From Oceanicaulis sp. (GTDB lineage Bacteria; Pseudomonadota; Alphaproteobacteria; Caulobacterales; Maricaulaceae), in contig JAFIEB010000009.1 in assembly GCA_020832735.1 (NCBI GenBank), positions 1 through 64,000 on the forward strand: a stretch of DNA of 64,000 nucleotides, given 5' to 3'. The notes beneath the pieces are model-generated. The model was not told the origin of the DNA and did not search any database. It saw nothing but the letters and a program-made list of their open reading frames with translations. Numbering within the stretch: position 1 is the stretch's first letter; every line of letters begins with the position of its first letter. Shown in pieces: positions 1-8,235 of this stretch. A program made the translations under genes and the position numbers.

Positions 1-483
1 GTCGCGCGCAATGCGCGCGCCGGCTGCCGTCAGGCCCGGCCCCTGGCTGAGGGCGAACCCGGCCACCGCCGCGCCCGCGCCGATCACGACGCCGGGCAGC
101 ACCACGGCGGCGCCGGCGGTGTCCGGACCGAACAGGCGCTGGGCCAGCGCAAGGGTGAGGACTATGTTCCACAACGCCGCCACGGCGGTCAGGCTGGCGG
201 TCTCGGACCGGCTGAGCCGGAGCGCGAAGGCCGCCGCCAGTCCCAGCGCGATCATGATCAGCGAGCCCAGCGCCGAGGCGCCGGCCAGCACCGCCGCGTC
301 CGGACCGGCGAAATCGGCCTGCGAGAACAGCACGAACAGAAAGGCGGGCAGCAGCACACGGTGATTGAGCGCGTTGACCCCGCTCCACAGCGCGCGGTCC
401 ATCAGCCCGCTGGCGCGCACCGCCCAGCCCAGCGCAATGACCGCGAAGACCGGCGCGAAGGCGGAGACGATGAGCGCGCTCAT
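1..483 (-). CDS. AEC-family (auxin efflux carrier-like) transporter, 3' end cut by window
   Basis: I translated this by hand from the reverse strand; the ATG is at 483-481 and the frame stays open to the window edge (161 codons). The N-terminus (MSALIVSAFAPVFAVIALGWAV) is very like that of the neighbouring carrier (MTALTAALVPVFGVIALGWML), and both continue with a long run of hydrophobic helices. The AEC family comprises inner-membrane permeases for small organic acids or similar solutes; the substrate cannot be told here. Its ATG overlaps the TGA of the upstream gene by 4 nt (ATGA), so the two are co-transcribed and probably translationally coupled. The C-terminal half lies outside the window. 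Confidence 0.85.
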   Translation of the reverse strand, partial: MSALIVSAFAPVFAVIALGWAVRASGLMDRALWSGVNALNHRVLLPAFLFVLFSQADFAGPDAAVLAGASALGSLIMIALGLAAAFALRLSRSETASLTAVAALWNIVLTLALAQRLFGPDTAGAAVVLPGVVIGAGAAVAGFALSQGPGLTAAGARIARD

Positions 484-1397
484 CCGCCCGCCGCCCAGAT
501 CCAGAACGGTATGGCGATGAAGGCGAGCAAGGTGGTGGCGGTGACATGGCCCGCGGTCAGGCGCGCATCGCCGCCCATTTCGCTGGCCAGCACATAGGAC
601 GCCGCCGCGCCCGGCGTGGCGCCCACCGCCACCAGCACCGCCAGCGCCACGCCTTCGACCCCGAACGCGAGGCCCAGGGCGTAGAAGGCCAGCGGCGCGG
701 CGATGAGTTTCAGCGCCACCGCCAGCGTCAGCAGGCCCGGCCGGGCCCGCAGCGCGGAGAAGTCCAGCCCCGCACCGATGGTCAGCAGAAGCAGCGGCAG
801 GGCGGCGCGTCCCACCAGGGCCACGGTGTCGGCGATCACGCCGTCCTGGAACAGGCCCGACAGATTGGCAGCCAGCCCGGCCAGACAGCCCAGAATCAGC
901 GGGTTGGCAGCGATGCGTAGGCTGACCCGTCTGAGATCAGGCGGTTCGGTGCTAGCCCCCCAGACCGACAGCACCGCCACGCACATCACATTGATCAGCG
1001 GCACGGTGGGCGCGAACACCAGTGCGGCCAGCGCTGCGCCCTCCGCCCCGAAGGCCGGGACCGCCAGCGCCAGCAGCACGAACCCGTTCCAGCGCACGCC
1101 GCCCTGGAACAGGCTGGTGAAGGCCGGACCGTCGGCGATCAGCGGCTTGAAGGCCAGGCAGACGATCGCCATCACCACAAACCCCAGCGTCACCGCGATC
1201 AGGAACGGCCCGGCCTGCAGCCCGGCATAATCGGCGGTGGCGATGGTGGAGAACAGGAGGGCTGGCAGTAACGCCTGATAACTCAACCGGTTGACGCCGC
1301 CCCACAGATCGGAGCGCACCAGGCCCGAACGCCGCAACATCCAGCCCAGCGCGATCACGCCGAACACCGGAACAAGCGCCGCGGTCAGCGCCGTCAC
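480..1397 (-). CDS. AEC-family transporter
   Basis: This 305-residue inner-membrane protein has about ten hydrophobic segments, the length and pattern of the AEC (auxin efflux carrier/malonate permease-like) family. Its start is like that of the paralogue just downstream, so the pair looks like a tandem duplication; they may work as a heteromer or have different substrates. The start is GTG at 1397, which overlaps the TGA of ruvX by 4 nt (GTGA). The ATGA at its end couples it to the next carrier. The three genes therefore form one minus-strand transcription unit headed by ruvX. The substrate is unknown. Confidence 0.87.
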   Translation of the reverse strand: MTALTAALVPVFGVIALGWMLRRSGLVRSDLWGGVNRLSYQALLPALLFSTIATADYAGLQAGPFLIAVTLGFVVMAIVCLAFKPLIADGPAFTSLFQGGVRWNGFVLLALAVPAFGAEGAALAALVFAPTVPLINVMCVAVLSVWGASTEPPDLRRVSLRIAANPLILGCLAGLAANLSGLFQDGVIADTVALVGRAALPLLLLTIGAGLDFSALRARPGLLTLAVALKLIAAPLAFYALGLAFGVEGVALAVLVAVGATPGAAASYVLASEMGGDARLTAGHVTATTLLAFIAIPFWIWAAGG

Positions 1398-1864
1398 GGC
1401 TTGGTCTCGCTGCGCGCAATGGCGTCCAGGGCGGCGCGCAGAATGCTTGCGGCGGCTTCGGCGTCGATCATGGCTTTCTGGTCGTGCGGCTTCACCCCGG
1501 CTTCGGACAGGCGCTCCGATGCCTCGAACGTGGTCAGGCGCTCGTCCTGATAGACCACCGGCAGGTCGCGCAGGCGAAGCAGATTGGTCACGAAGGAGCG
1601 CGATGACTGGGCCCTGCGCCCGTCGCCGCCGTCCATATGCAGCGGCAGGCCCACCACCAGCCCGGCGCAGGCGCGTTCGTCATAAAGCTTCAGCAGGGCG
1701 GCGGCGTCCTGCGTGAATTTGGTGCGCTGGATCGTGGTCAGCGGGGTGACCACCGTGCGCGCGCCATTGCAGACCGCCACGCCCAGCGTTTTGGCGCCGG
1801 GGTCGACCGCCATGAGCGGTCCTTTGGGCAGGTGGGCGGGTTCAAGAAACAGCATCCCGCTCAT
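1394..1864 (-). CDS. ruvX: RuvX/YqgF Holliday-junction resolvase-like pre-16S rRNA nuclease
   Basis: The protein has the RNase H-like fold signature of the YqgF/RuvX family: a first strand with the acidic residue in AVDPGAKTLGVAV, the middle strand LVVGLPLHMDG, and the YQDERLTTFEA motif followed by the C-terminal DAEAAASIL helix. These carry the three acidic metal ligands. In bacteria the family matures the 5' end of 16S rRNA. I chose the ATG at 1864 (MSGMLFLEPAH), giving 156 residues, the usual family length; the frame is open further upstream (to 1924), but that extension has no family-like sequence. It heads the operon with two AEC carriers, a linkage I cannot explain functionally. Confidence 0.9.
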   Translation of the reverse strand: MSGMLFLEPAHLPKGPLMAVDPGAKTLGVAVCNGARTVVTPLTTIQRTKFTQDAAALLKLYDERACAGLVVGLPLHMDGGDGRRAQSSRSFVTNLLRLRDLPVVYQDERLTTFEASERLSEAGVKPHDQKAMIDAEAAASILRAALDAIARSETKP

Positions 1865-1984
1865 GTACGCCGCTGCGCGATCCGGGCAAAGGGGGCGGGC
1901 GTGTGAATTCGCTTCTTGCTTCAACCATGAAGGGCTCGCATACCGGGCCGCCCGGCTTTATGACAGTTTGACGACGGGGTGGCG

Positions 1985-3301
1985 ATGATTCGGATCCACG
2001 TGCTGCTGGCGGCTGCTTTTGCAGTCCAGGGGCTGCTGATGACCCCGCCCTGTGCGGCGGCGGATGATCAGGCGCGCGTTCTGCCTGACCGGCTCAGCCT
2101 GTCCGGCTCGGTACGGCTGCGCCATGAAACGCTGAATGCGCCCTATCGCGCCGGACGGGACGGATCCGACCAGCAGGCCAGTTGGCGCATCCTCATCCTG
2201 GCCGAGTATGACGCCGGGCCTGTGATTTTCGGCGCCGAGTTTCTCGATGCGCGCACATGGCTCAATGACGAGGGCTCAGTGCTGGCGGCCAATCTGGTCA
2301 ACGCGGCCGAGCTGTATCAGGCCTATGCGCGCTTCAGCACCGGCGAAAACTCGAGCCTGCAGGTCGGGCGCATGGCGGTTCGTATCGGGTCCGGCAGGAT
2401 CATCACCCGGAACAATAACGCCAATTCACCCAATAATTTCGAGGGCGCGCGCTGGCGCCAGCGCCTGAGCGCGGACTGGTCGCTGGACGCGTTTTACGGC
2501 GCGCCGGTGCGCATTGCGCCGCGCGACCGGGACGGCTTGTTGAACAACACCGCCCGGATCGACCAGGGCGAATGGGGCACGCGCGTGTGGATGGGCCATC
2601 TCACCCGTGCTTTGGGGCCGGGGCAGGGCCGTGCTGAAGCCTATCTGGCCGGGCTCAATCACCAGAATGGAACCGATACCTATTCCGCAGGCGCAAGGCT
2701 GCATCGCGCCGCTGCGCCCGGCGCGTGGGACCATGATCTTGAAGCAGCCGTCCAGACCGGATCGCGCCCGTCCGGCGCAGGCCGTCAGGACATCCGGGCC
2801 GGGTTCGCGCATCTGGAAACGGGCTATACCTTCGAGGATGACTGGCGCACGCGGATCTCGGCCCAGCTGATCTACGCCAGCGGTGACCGCGGGGGCGAAC
2901 ATTTCACCCGGTTCAATCCCATGTTCGGCGGGCGCAGCGGCGATTTCGGCCCGACCGCCATTTTCGGGCCGCTGGGGCGGGAGAATCTCGTCGCGGCGGG
3001 TGTGCGCTATCAGGCCCGGCGCGGGCCGGTGCATCTGCAGGCCCGGGTGCAGGAAGCGCGCCTGGCCGCCGCGCAGGACCGCTGGGGACGGGCCGGTCTG
3101 CAGGATCCTGCCGGTCAGAGCGGGCGCCGGATCGGGACATTGGCCGACGCCAGCCTGGGATATGACCTGCCGGGCGCGGGCGCGCGCCTCGATATCGGCG
3201 CGGCGGTGCTGGCCAAGGGAAGGTTTGCGCGCACCGCCCCCGGCGCGCCGGACACGCGCGACGTGACCTACACATATGTCGCGCTGACGCGCAGCTTCTA
3301 G
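1985..3301 (+). CDS. alginate-export-like outer-membrane beta-barrel porin
   Basis: A 438-residue protein with an N-terminal signal peptide (hydrophobic core LLAAAFAVQGLLM, cleavage near PPCAAA) and alternating amphipathic strands with aromatic girdles, ending in a C-terminal Phe as outer-membrane barrels do. Segments such as RLRHETLNAP, LEYDAG-like strands, GRMAVRIGSGRIITRNN and FNPMFGGRSGDFG match the alginate export porin (AlgE-type) family, which in alphaproteobacteria is used for general oligosaccharide or solute passage, so alginate need not be the substrate. The ATG at 1985 is preferred over the GTG at 1979 because GGGG lies 5 nt before it. It ends in a CTAG shared with the convergent receptor gene. 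Confidence 0.8.
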   Translation: MIRIHVLLAAAFAVQGLLMTPPCAAADDQARVLPDRLSLSGSVRLRHETLNAPYRAGRDGSDQQASWRILILAEYDAGPVIFGAEFLDARTWLNDEGSVLAANLVNAAELYQAYARFSTGENSSLQVGRMAVRIGSGRIITRNNNANSPNNFEGARWRQRLSADWSLDAFYGAPVRIAPRDRDGLLNNTARIDQGEWGTRVWMGHLTRALGPGQGRAEAYLAGLNHQNGTDTYSAGARLHRAAAPGAWDHDLEAAVQTGSRPSGAGRQDIRAGFAHLETGYTFEDDWRTRISAQLIYASGDRGGEHFTRFNPMFGGRSGDFGPTAIFGPLGRENLVAAGVRYQARRGPVHLQARVQEARLAAAQDRWGRAGLQDPAGQSGRRIGTLADASLGYDLPGAGARLDIGAAVLAKGRFARTAPGAPDTRDVTYTYVALTRSF

Positions 3302-5985
3302 CCCGTCACCGCAAGGCGCAGATAGGCGATGCGGCCGCGCGCATCATGCACCTTGGTGTCATAGCCAAGGGGCGTCGGCACGAAAGGCGCGGCCTCATCG
3401 GTGATGTTGAGCGCGCCCAGCGTCACCTGATAGCCGCGCCCGTGGGCCTGCCCGCGCCAGCCGGCCTGAAGATCGGCCACCGTCCACGCGCCGATGCGCC
3501 CGCCGGGCGCCTCGTCATTATCATAGGCGGCGATGTGGCGCGCCTGCACGCGCGCGCTCCACGCGCCCGCGCTCCAGTCCAGCCAGGCCGCCGCGCGCAG
3601 GCGGGGCAGGGAGCGGGCGGCATTGGTGAAATTGCGATTCCCCGCCGCCTGGATGGTGCGGTTCAGCACCGGGTCGGTGAAATCATAACGCTCCACCCAG
3701 ACGCCCTCGGCCCCGGCGCCGAATGCGCCCCAGCCGGTCTCCACCGGCGCCCGGGCCACGGACAGGTCGAGCCCTTGCGTGGTTACCGACGGCGCGTTGA
3801 CATAGGCCGCGCGCACCAGCGTCACATCGCCCGCGGGCGAGGTTTCCACGCGCGGATCATTGAAGCCCCCCGCGCCGTCGCTGGCTGCGATCAATATGGC
3901 CTGGGCGCTTTCGCGCACGATCAGGTCCTCCACCTTGATGCGCCACAGATCGAGCCGGCCCGTCCAGCCGCCCGCCGCCAGCGCGGCGCCGGCGGTGAAG
4001 GTGTCGGCGCGCTCCGGGCCGAGACCGGGCGCGCCCACCGTGCGCACCGGCAGGAATGTGCTCGACGCCCCGGTATTGAGCGATTGCAGTGAGGTGGTGG
4101 CCGAAATCTGCTGGTGAAGTGAGGGCGCGCGGAACGAGCGCGACCAGCCCGCCGACACGGTCACGGCCTCGCTGACATCGTGGGCCAGCGACAGCTTGGG
4201 ATCGAGCGAGGAAAAGGCGTCCAGCGTCTCGTAGCGCAAGGCGGCCTGGACGCGCGTGCGTGCGCCTAACGGGACCAGGGTTTCGGCGAACAGGGCCGAG
4301 ACGGTGCGCGCGCCAGAAAAGTCCGGCCCGCCCACGATGAACAGGAAGGCGTCATCATTGAACAGATCGCCGTGCTCCACCGACAATCGCTCGCGGCGCA
4401 GCTGCGCGCCCACGGCCAGCGAGGCCGGGCCGCCGGGCGCGGTGAACAGGGCCGGGGTGGAGGCCGACGCGTCCAGGCTCGCCAGGCTGGCGTCGGAGCG
4501 GCGCTGGTCTTCCTGGATCAGCCATCCGATGAGGGCCGGGTCGTTATAGCGCGGATCGGCCGGATCGGTGACCAGCCCGCCTGAGCCAAACGGGTTGAAC
4601 CACAGACACCCTTGCGCGCCCGGCGCGGCGCCTGGCGCGCAGGCCGGGCCGCCCAGCCCGTTCAGCGCCAGATCCAGCCGGCCGGCGACCGCGTCGGTGA
4701 TGGTGGCGTCCAGCCGGTTGGCCGACCAGCTGGCGGCGATCCGGCCTTCCCAGTTGCGCGAAAAGGCGCTGAGCGGCGCGATCAGCTCGCCATCAAGGCG
4801 CCAGGTCAGATGCTCGAACGAACGCCGCGCCGCGCCTGCGCTGACCCCCAGCGGGCGGCCGAGCCAGGTCACGTCCTCGCCGAAATAATTGCCCGGATTG
4901 TCCGCCGGTATGGTCGGAAAGCTCAGCGCGGGCAGGGACGGAGAATTACCGCGGGTCAGGTCGCTGTGCGCCAGCCCGGCGCGTAGCGTCAGCTCTGCTC
5001 CGCCCAGGTCGGCGCTGAGCGCCGTGAAGGCGTTGATGCGCGTCTCGTCGGGGATCAGCGAGAAGAACTGGCCGAAATCCAGCCGGCACAAACCCGGATC
5101 GCCGAACGCGGTGGACGCGCCGATCACCAGCGGCTGGCCGCCCGCCGCAGCGCAGTCGCGGTCCATCACCGGCACGGGCGAGCCGTCGGGATTGGCCAGC
5201 GCAAAGCCGCCGCCTGGCGCCTGGATGTAATACGCGCCCGGCTGGCCCAGCGTCGACAGGCCGGTGCCCGGGACGAAACCGGTTTCAAACCCTTCGACGC
5301 CGTCAGTGCGGCGCACCGACACCGCCCCGGCATGATGCCAGCGCCCGGTCCGCCCCCCGCCGATCACGGCGAGCTCTACGCTGTTGCCGGCCCCGCCAAA
5401 ACTGTCCGGCGCGCGCCCTTCCAGGCGCATTTCAAAACCCTTAAACCGGTCGCGCGTGATCACGTTGATTACGCCGGCCAGCGCGTCCGAGCCGTGCAGG
5501 GGCGAGGCGCCGTCCTTGAGAATCTCCACCCGCTCGATGGCGATGGAAGGGACCAGCGCATTCATGTCCACAAACGTGGAGCCGTCATCGGCGGCGACGC
5601 TGGTGATGGTCTGGCGCTGGCCGTTGATCAGGACGAGCGATGCGCCCAGCCCCAGCCCGCGCAGATTGACGCTCGCCGTGCCCGAGGTGTTGTTCTGGGT
5701 GCCCGGATCATCATTGAACTCCGAGCCGGTGAAGGCCGGGCTCAGCGCCAGCGCCTGGCCCAGATCACTCTGCCCGCCCGCCTCCAGATCGGCCCGCGTG
5801 AGGCGGGTGATCGGCCGGTCGAGCATCCCTGCGCCCGGCGCGCGCCCGGCGGTGATGGTGATCACGTCGCGCGCCGCATCTGCGCCGGCCTCCTGAGCGG
5901 AGACGGCCGCAGCGGCGGCCGGGACGACGAGGGCGGCCAGCACGGCCAGGCTGACGCAAGACTGAAGGGCGGGGCGAAGGCGCAT
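3298..5985 (-). CDS. TonB-dependent outer-membrane receptor
   Basis: This 895-residue protein starts with a signal peptide (LRPALQSCVSLAVLAALVVPAAAAAVSA), then a plug domain (about residues 45-180: DVITITAGR, SVNLRGLGLGASLVLINGQR, VERVEILKDGASPLHGSDALAGVINV), then a large 22-strand barrel with a typical final strand. Such receptors import scarce ligands (siderophores, vitamins, glycans) with energy from TonB-ExbBD; the ligand is not evident. ATG 5985 is chosen because GAGGA sits about 7 nt upstream; the upstream in-frame ATG at 6006 lacks a site. The stop is in the same CTAG (3298-3301) that ends the convergent porin gene, so no space remains for a terminator between them. Confidence 0.92.
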   Translation of the reverse strand: MRLRPALQSCVSLAVLAALVVPAAAAAVSAQEAGADAARDVITITAGRAPGAGMLDRPITRLTRADLEAGGQSDLGQALALSPAFTGSEFNDDPGTQNNTSGTASVNLRGLGLGASLVLINGQRQTITSVAADDGSTFVDMNALVPSIAIERVEILKDGASPLHGSDALAGVINVITRDRFKGFEMRLEGRAPDSFGGAGNSVELAVIGGGRTGRWHHAGAVSVRRTDGVEGFETGFVPGTGLSTLGQPGAYYIQAPGGGFALANPDGSPVPVMDRDCAAAGGQPLVIGASTAFGDPGLCRLDFGQFFSLIPDETRINAFTALSADLGGAELTLRAGLAHSDLTRGNSPSLPALSFPTIPADNPGNYFGEDVTWLGRPLGVSAGAARRSFEHLTWRLDGELIAPLSAFSRNWEGRIAASWSANRLDATITDAVAGRLDLALNGLGGPACAPGAAPGAQGCLWFNPFGSGGLVTDPADPRYNDPALIGWLIQEDQRRSDASLASLDASASTPALFTAPGGPASLAVGAQLRRERLSVEHGDLFNDDAFLFIVGGPDFSGARTVSALFAETLVPLGARTRVQAALRYETLDAFSSLDPKLSLAHDVSEAVTVSAGWSRSFRAPSLHQQISATTSLQSLNTGASSTFLPVRTVGAPGLGPERADTFTAGAALAAGGWTGRLDLWRIKVEDLIVRESAQAILIAASDGAGGFNDPRVETSPAGDVTLVRAAYVNAPSVTTQGLDLSVARAPVETGWGAFGAGAEGVWVERYDFTDPVLNRTIQAAGNRNFTNAARSLPRLRAAAWLDWSAGAWSARVQARHIAAYDNDEAPGGRIGAWTVADLQAGWRGQAHGRGYQVTLGALNITDEAAPFVPTPLGYDTKVHDARGRIAYLRLAVTG

Positions 5986-6154
5986 GGAAATGTCCTCGTC
6001 GCGCAAGGGCGCAGGGAAGAGAGCGCTGCGCTGAAAGTGTTCAGCGCGGCGGCGTTGGCGCTACCAGCCCGGCGCGGGCGAGGCAAGGGCGCGCCTGTGG
6101 CCCGGCGCCCGTGCGGCCCCGTCAGGGCAGGCGCGGACATCTGCCTTAAGGGCA

Positions 6155-6183
6155 TGGACAGACAAATAACCCCGCCCTATAAC
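6155..6183 (+). promoter_or_regulatory. sigma-70-type promoter of tRNA-Phe
   Basis: A -35 element TGGACA (6155-6160, five of six consensus bases) and a -10 element TATAAC (6178-6183, five of six) are separated by exactly 17 bp and lie 40 nt before the tRNA. Such close matches are rare in this GC-rich window. Confidence 0.65.
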
Positions 6184-6222
6184 CCGCCCCCTAGCGCGGC
6201 GCGCCTCAAGGCCCGCCTCGCC

Positions 6223-6298
6223 GCCCAGGTAGCTCAGTTGGTAGAGCAGCGGATTGAAAATCCGCGTGTCGCTGGTTCGATTCCGGCCCTGGGCACCA
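6223..6298 (+). tRNA. tRNA-Phe (anticodon GAA)
   Basis: The 76-nt cloverleaf is complete: acceptor stem GCCCAGG (6223-6229) pairs with CCTGGGC (6288-6294), discriminator A and encoded CCA follow (6295-6298). The D-arm contains AGCTCAGTTGGTAGAGC; the anticodon stem GCGGA/TCCGC encloses loop TTGAAAA with anticodon GAA; the T-arm is GCTGG TTCGATT CCGGC. It stands alone between a TonB receptor and a LysR gene. Confidence 0.97.
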
Positions 6299-6357
6299 TC
6301 TAACCCCTGGAATACAGCAGATATCGAGCTCTTGCGGCCGCCAGCGCACGGCAAGGG

Positions 6358-7254
6358 TCATCCAAGGTGTTCGGCGAGAGATTCGAACACCAGTTGCACA
6401 CGGCGGCTGGTCCTCAGCCCGCGGTGGGCGACCAGCCAGGCCGGGTATTGTATCGGGTCTTCGTCTGGCAGCACCCGTCGCACCAGAGATTCGTTATCCC
6501 CAACCTCCTCCAACATCAGGCCGATCCCCACCCCTTGCTTGACCCACTCCCACTGCACCAGCTGGCTCAGGGTCAGAACGGGAAAATTGCGATAGCCGAG
6601 CTTCAAGCCGCGCGCGTTCAGCAGCTCGATCATGCGTTCTGAGTCATCAAATCCGATGTATTCCGCCCGGGATAGCGCCGGTGCGCTGTTCTCGCGCGGA
6701 AGCGAATTGAGATATCGGGGGGTTGCGTAAAGCCGGATGCGGGTATCGCGAAGCCGCCTGGCTATGAGATCAGGCTGCTGTGGCCGGAACCCCCGAAGCG
6801 CAATGTCCGCCTCGCGCCGCAACAGGTCGCTGGCCGCGTTTGTGGCCAATACTTCAATGGTCATCCCGGGCGCAGCCTGGCGCAACCGCCCGATAACCGG
6901 CGCGAGCACATAGGCCGCCGCCACTTCGCTGGCGGAGATGCGCGTCACGCCTTCAATGGACTGGGCCTGGCCGGCCGCTGACAGCGACACGCGGCCGGCG
7001 GCTGCGCCCATGGCGCGCACATGTTCAACAAGCTCCAGCCCGCTCGCGGTCAGTTTCAAGCTCCGGCCGCTGCGCTCGAACAGTTCAACGCCCAGCTCCG
7101 CCTCCAAGGCTGCGACCTGGCGGCCGAGCGTCGGCTGGGTCAGGCCCAGCGCCTTCGCCGCAGCCGATAACGAGCCTTCCTCGGCCGTGACCAGAAAGGC
7201 GCGGGCCCTGTTCCAGTCAAACTGAACTGAACGCCATTCCATGCGAATATGCAT
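6358..7254 (-). CDS. LysR-family transcriptional regulator
   Basis: A 298-residue LysR-type regulator: winged helix-turn-helix at about residues 14-75 (FLVTAEEGSLSAAAKALGLTQPTLGRQVAALE), linker helix, then a periplasmic-binding-protein-like effector domain. It is divergent from the membrane-protein gene at 7376, the usual arrangement of a LysR regulator and its target. The start at 7254 lies inside a palindrome (ATATGCATAT, 7247-7256); an alternative ATG is at 7242, and neither has a good ribosome-binding site. It belongs to a slightly less GC-rich pair just after the tRNA. Effector unknown. Confidence 0.92.
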   Translation of the reverse strand: MHIRMEWRSVQFDWNRARAFLVTAEEGSLSAAAKALGLTQPTLGRQVAALEAELGVELFERSGRSLKLTASGLELVEHVRAMGAAAGRVSLSAAGQAQSIEGVTRISASEVAAAYVLAPVIGRLRQAAPGMTIEVLATNAASDLLRREADIALRGFRPQQPDLIARRLRDTRIRLYATPRYLNSLPRENSAPALSRAEYIGFDDSERMIELLNARGLKLGYRNFPVLTLSQLVQWEWVKQGVGIGLMLEEVGDNESLVRRVLPDEDPIQYPAWLVAHRGLRTSRRVQLVFESLAEHLG

Positions 7255-7375
7255 ATATTAAAATCATTTTTGGTCAATTTACTTCGCCAAATAGCATGGA
7301 TAATCGTGGCTGGCGGCGTTGAGCGAGCAAGCTCATGCGCACTGACGGCTGCGCGCCCTTCTGGAGGATCCCTGC

Positions 7376-8092
7376 ATGATGATGGTTCATATCGTGTCTG
7401 GCGCCATCGCCCTGTTGGCTGGCATGGCGGCCTTGCTGCTGCCGAAAGGCAGTCCGCCCCACAGGGCTGCCGGTCACATCTTCTTTCCCTCCATGATCGT
7501 GATGGCCGCCAGCGGCGTTTATGCCGCTTTCCTGATCCCGGCCGCGCTGGCGGCGGCGGCAGGGGGGCTGACCGCCTATCTGGCCGCAACGGGGTGGCTG
7601 ACCGTCAGGCGGAAAGAGAATGAGACCGGCCGGATCGAATGGGGCGCCATGCTGTTCGCGCTTGCGGCGGCGGCGGGGTGTATCGCATCCGGAGTCCAGG
7701 TCGCTCGCGGCGAACTCACGGAGCTCGCGGCTGGCGCACCCATCCCGGCTGCAACATATTTTGTGTATGGCGGCGTCGCCCTTTTGAGCGCTGCGCTTGA
7801 CCTGCGCGTCATCCGCCGCGGCGGGCTGGATGGAGCGCAACGCATCGCGCGCCATGTGTGGCGCATGGGATTTGCTCTGTATACCGCCGCCGCATCTTTC
7901 TTTCTGGGGCAGCCCCAGGTTTTTCCGCAAATGGCGCGTGACATGCCGTTCCTGCTGACGGCGCCGGTCGTCATGATCATCGCCCTGACCGCGTTCTGGC
8001 TGATCCGGGTGCTGCTTTCGGCCTTTGGCGGCGGATCTGTCTGGTGGAGCAAGGCGCGCCGGCCGGTTGACGCGCCGGAAAGCCGGCGCTGA
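7376..8092 (+). CDS. multi-pass membrane protein of unknown function
   Basis: A 238-residue protein with about seven predicted membrane helices, starting MMMVHIVSGAIALLAGMAALLLP and including conserved-looking His residues near helix ends (VHIVSG, PPHRAAGH, RHVWRMGFALYT). This His pattern resembles DUF2306-like or other small haem-type membrane proteins, but I cannot assign it firmly. The ribosome-binding site GGAGG (7363-7367) lies 8 nt before ATG 7376. The AT-rich 7255-7330 region between it and the divergent LysR gene is the likely regulatory region, so the LysR protein may control it. Confidence 0.7.
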   Translation: MMMVHIVSGAIALLAGMAALLLPKGSPPHRAAGHIFFPSMIVMAASGVYAAFLIPAALAAAAGGLTAYLAATGWLTVRRKENETGRIEWGAMLFALAAAAGCIASGVQVARGELTELAAGAPIPAATYFVYGGVALLSAALDLRVIRRGGLDGAQRIARHVWRMGFALYTAAASFFLGQPQVFPQMARDMPFLLTAPVVMIIALTAFWLIRVLLSAFGGGSVWWSKARRPVDAPESRR

Positions 8093-8143
8093 AGACCGGG
8101 CGGCGGCCAATGTTGAGCGATGAATGCGCGCCATGAACGCCGA

Positions 8144-8171
8144 AACCGGAGCCCCGGGGAGGGCTCCGGTT
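8144..8171. terminator. hairpin between convergent genes
   Basis: A perfect 10-bp stem AACCGGAGCC / GGCTCCGGTT with an 8-nt loop sits between the end of the membrane-protein gene (8092) and the convergent end of the chemotaxis receptor (8236). It has no long T-run, so it may be a weak bidirectional terminator. Confidence 0.5.
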
Positions 8172-8235
8172 GACGGGTTCAAAGGTTTGCAGCCGGTTAC
8201 CTGAAGCAGAACGCTTCCCTGCCGGCTTGCACCCG

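Noticed and set aside
952..1419. Arg/Ala-rich frames opposite or offset to the AEC carrier gene.
   Set aside because: They are out-of-frame translations of the carrier gene with no hydrophobic helices or recognisable domains.
5332..6303. A 323-codon plus-strand frame running across the TonB receptor start and tRNA-Phe.
   Set aside because: It is antisense to a clear receptor signal peptide and runs through a functional tRNA, so it is a composition artefact.
6320..6341. Adjacent recognition-like words GATATC, GAGCTC and GCGGCCGC after tRNA-Phe resemble a vector cloning site.
   Set aside because: Flanking DNA on both sides is native in composition, no further vector sequence follows, and GC-rich genomes often have such words by chance. 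A read-level check of this junction would settle it.
6223..8092. Integrative element at tRNA-Phe.
   Set aside because: No integrase is present and I found no second copy of the tRNA 3' end as an attachment-site repeat downstream.
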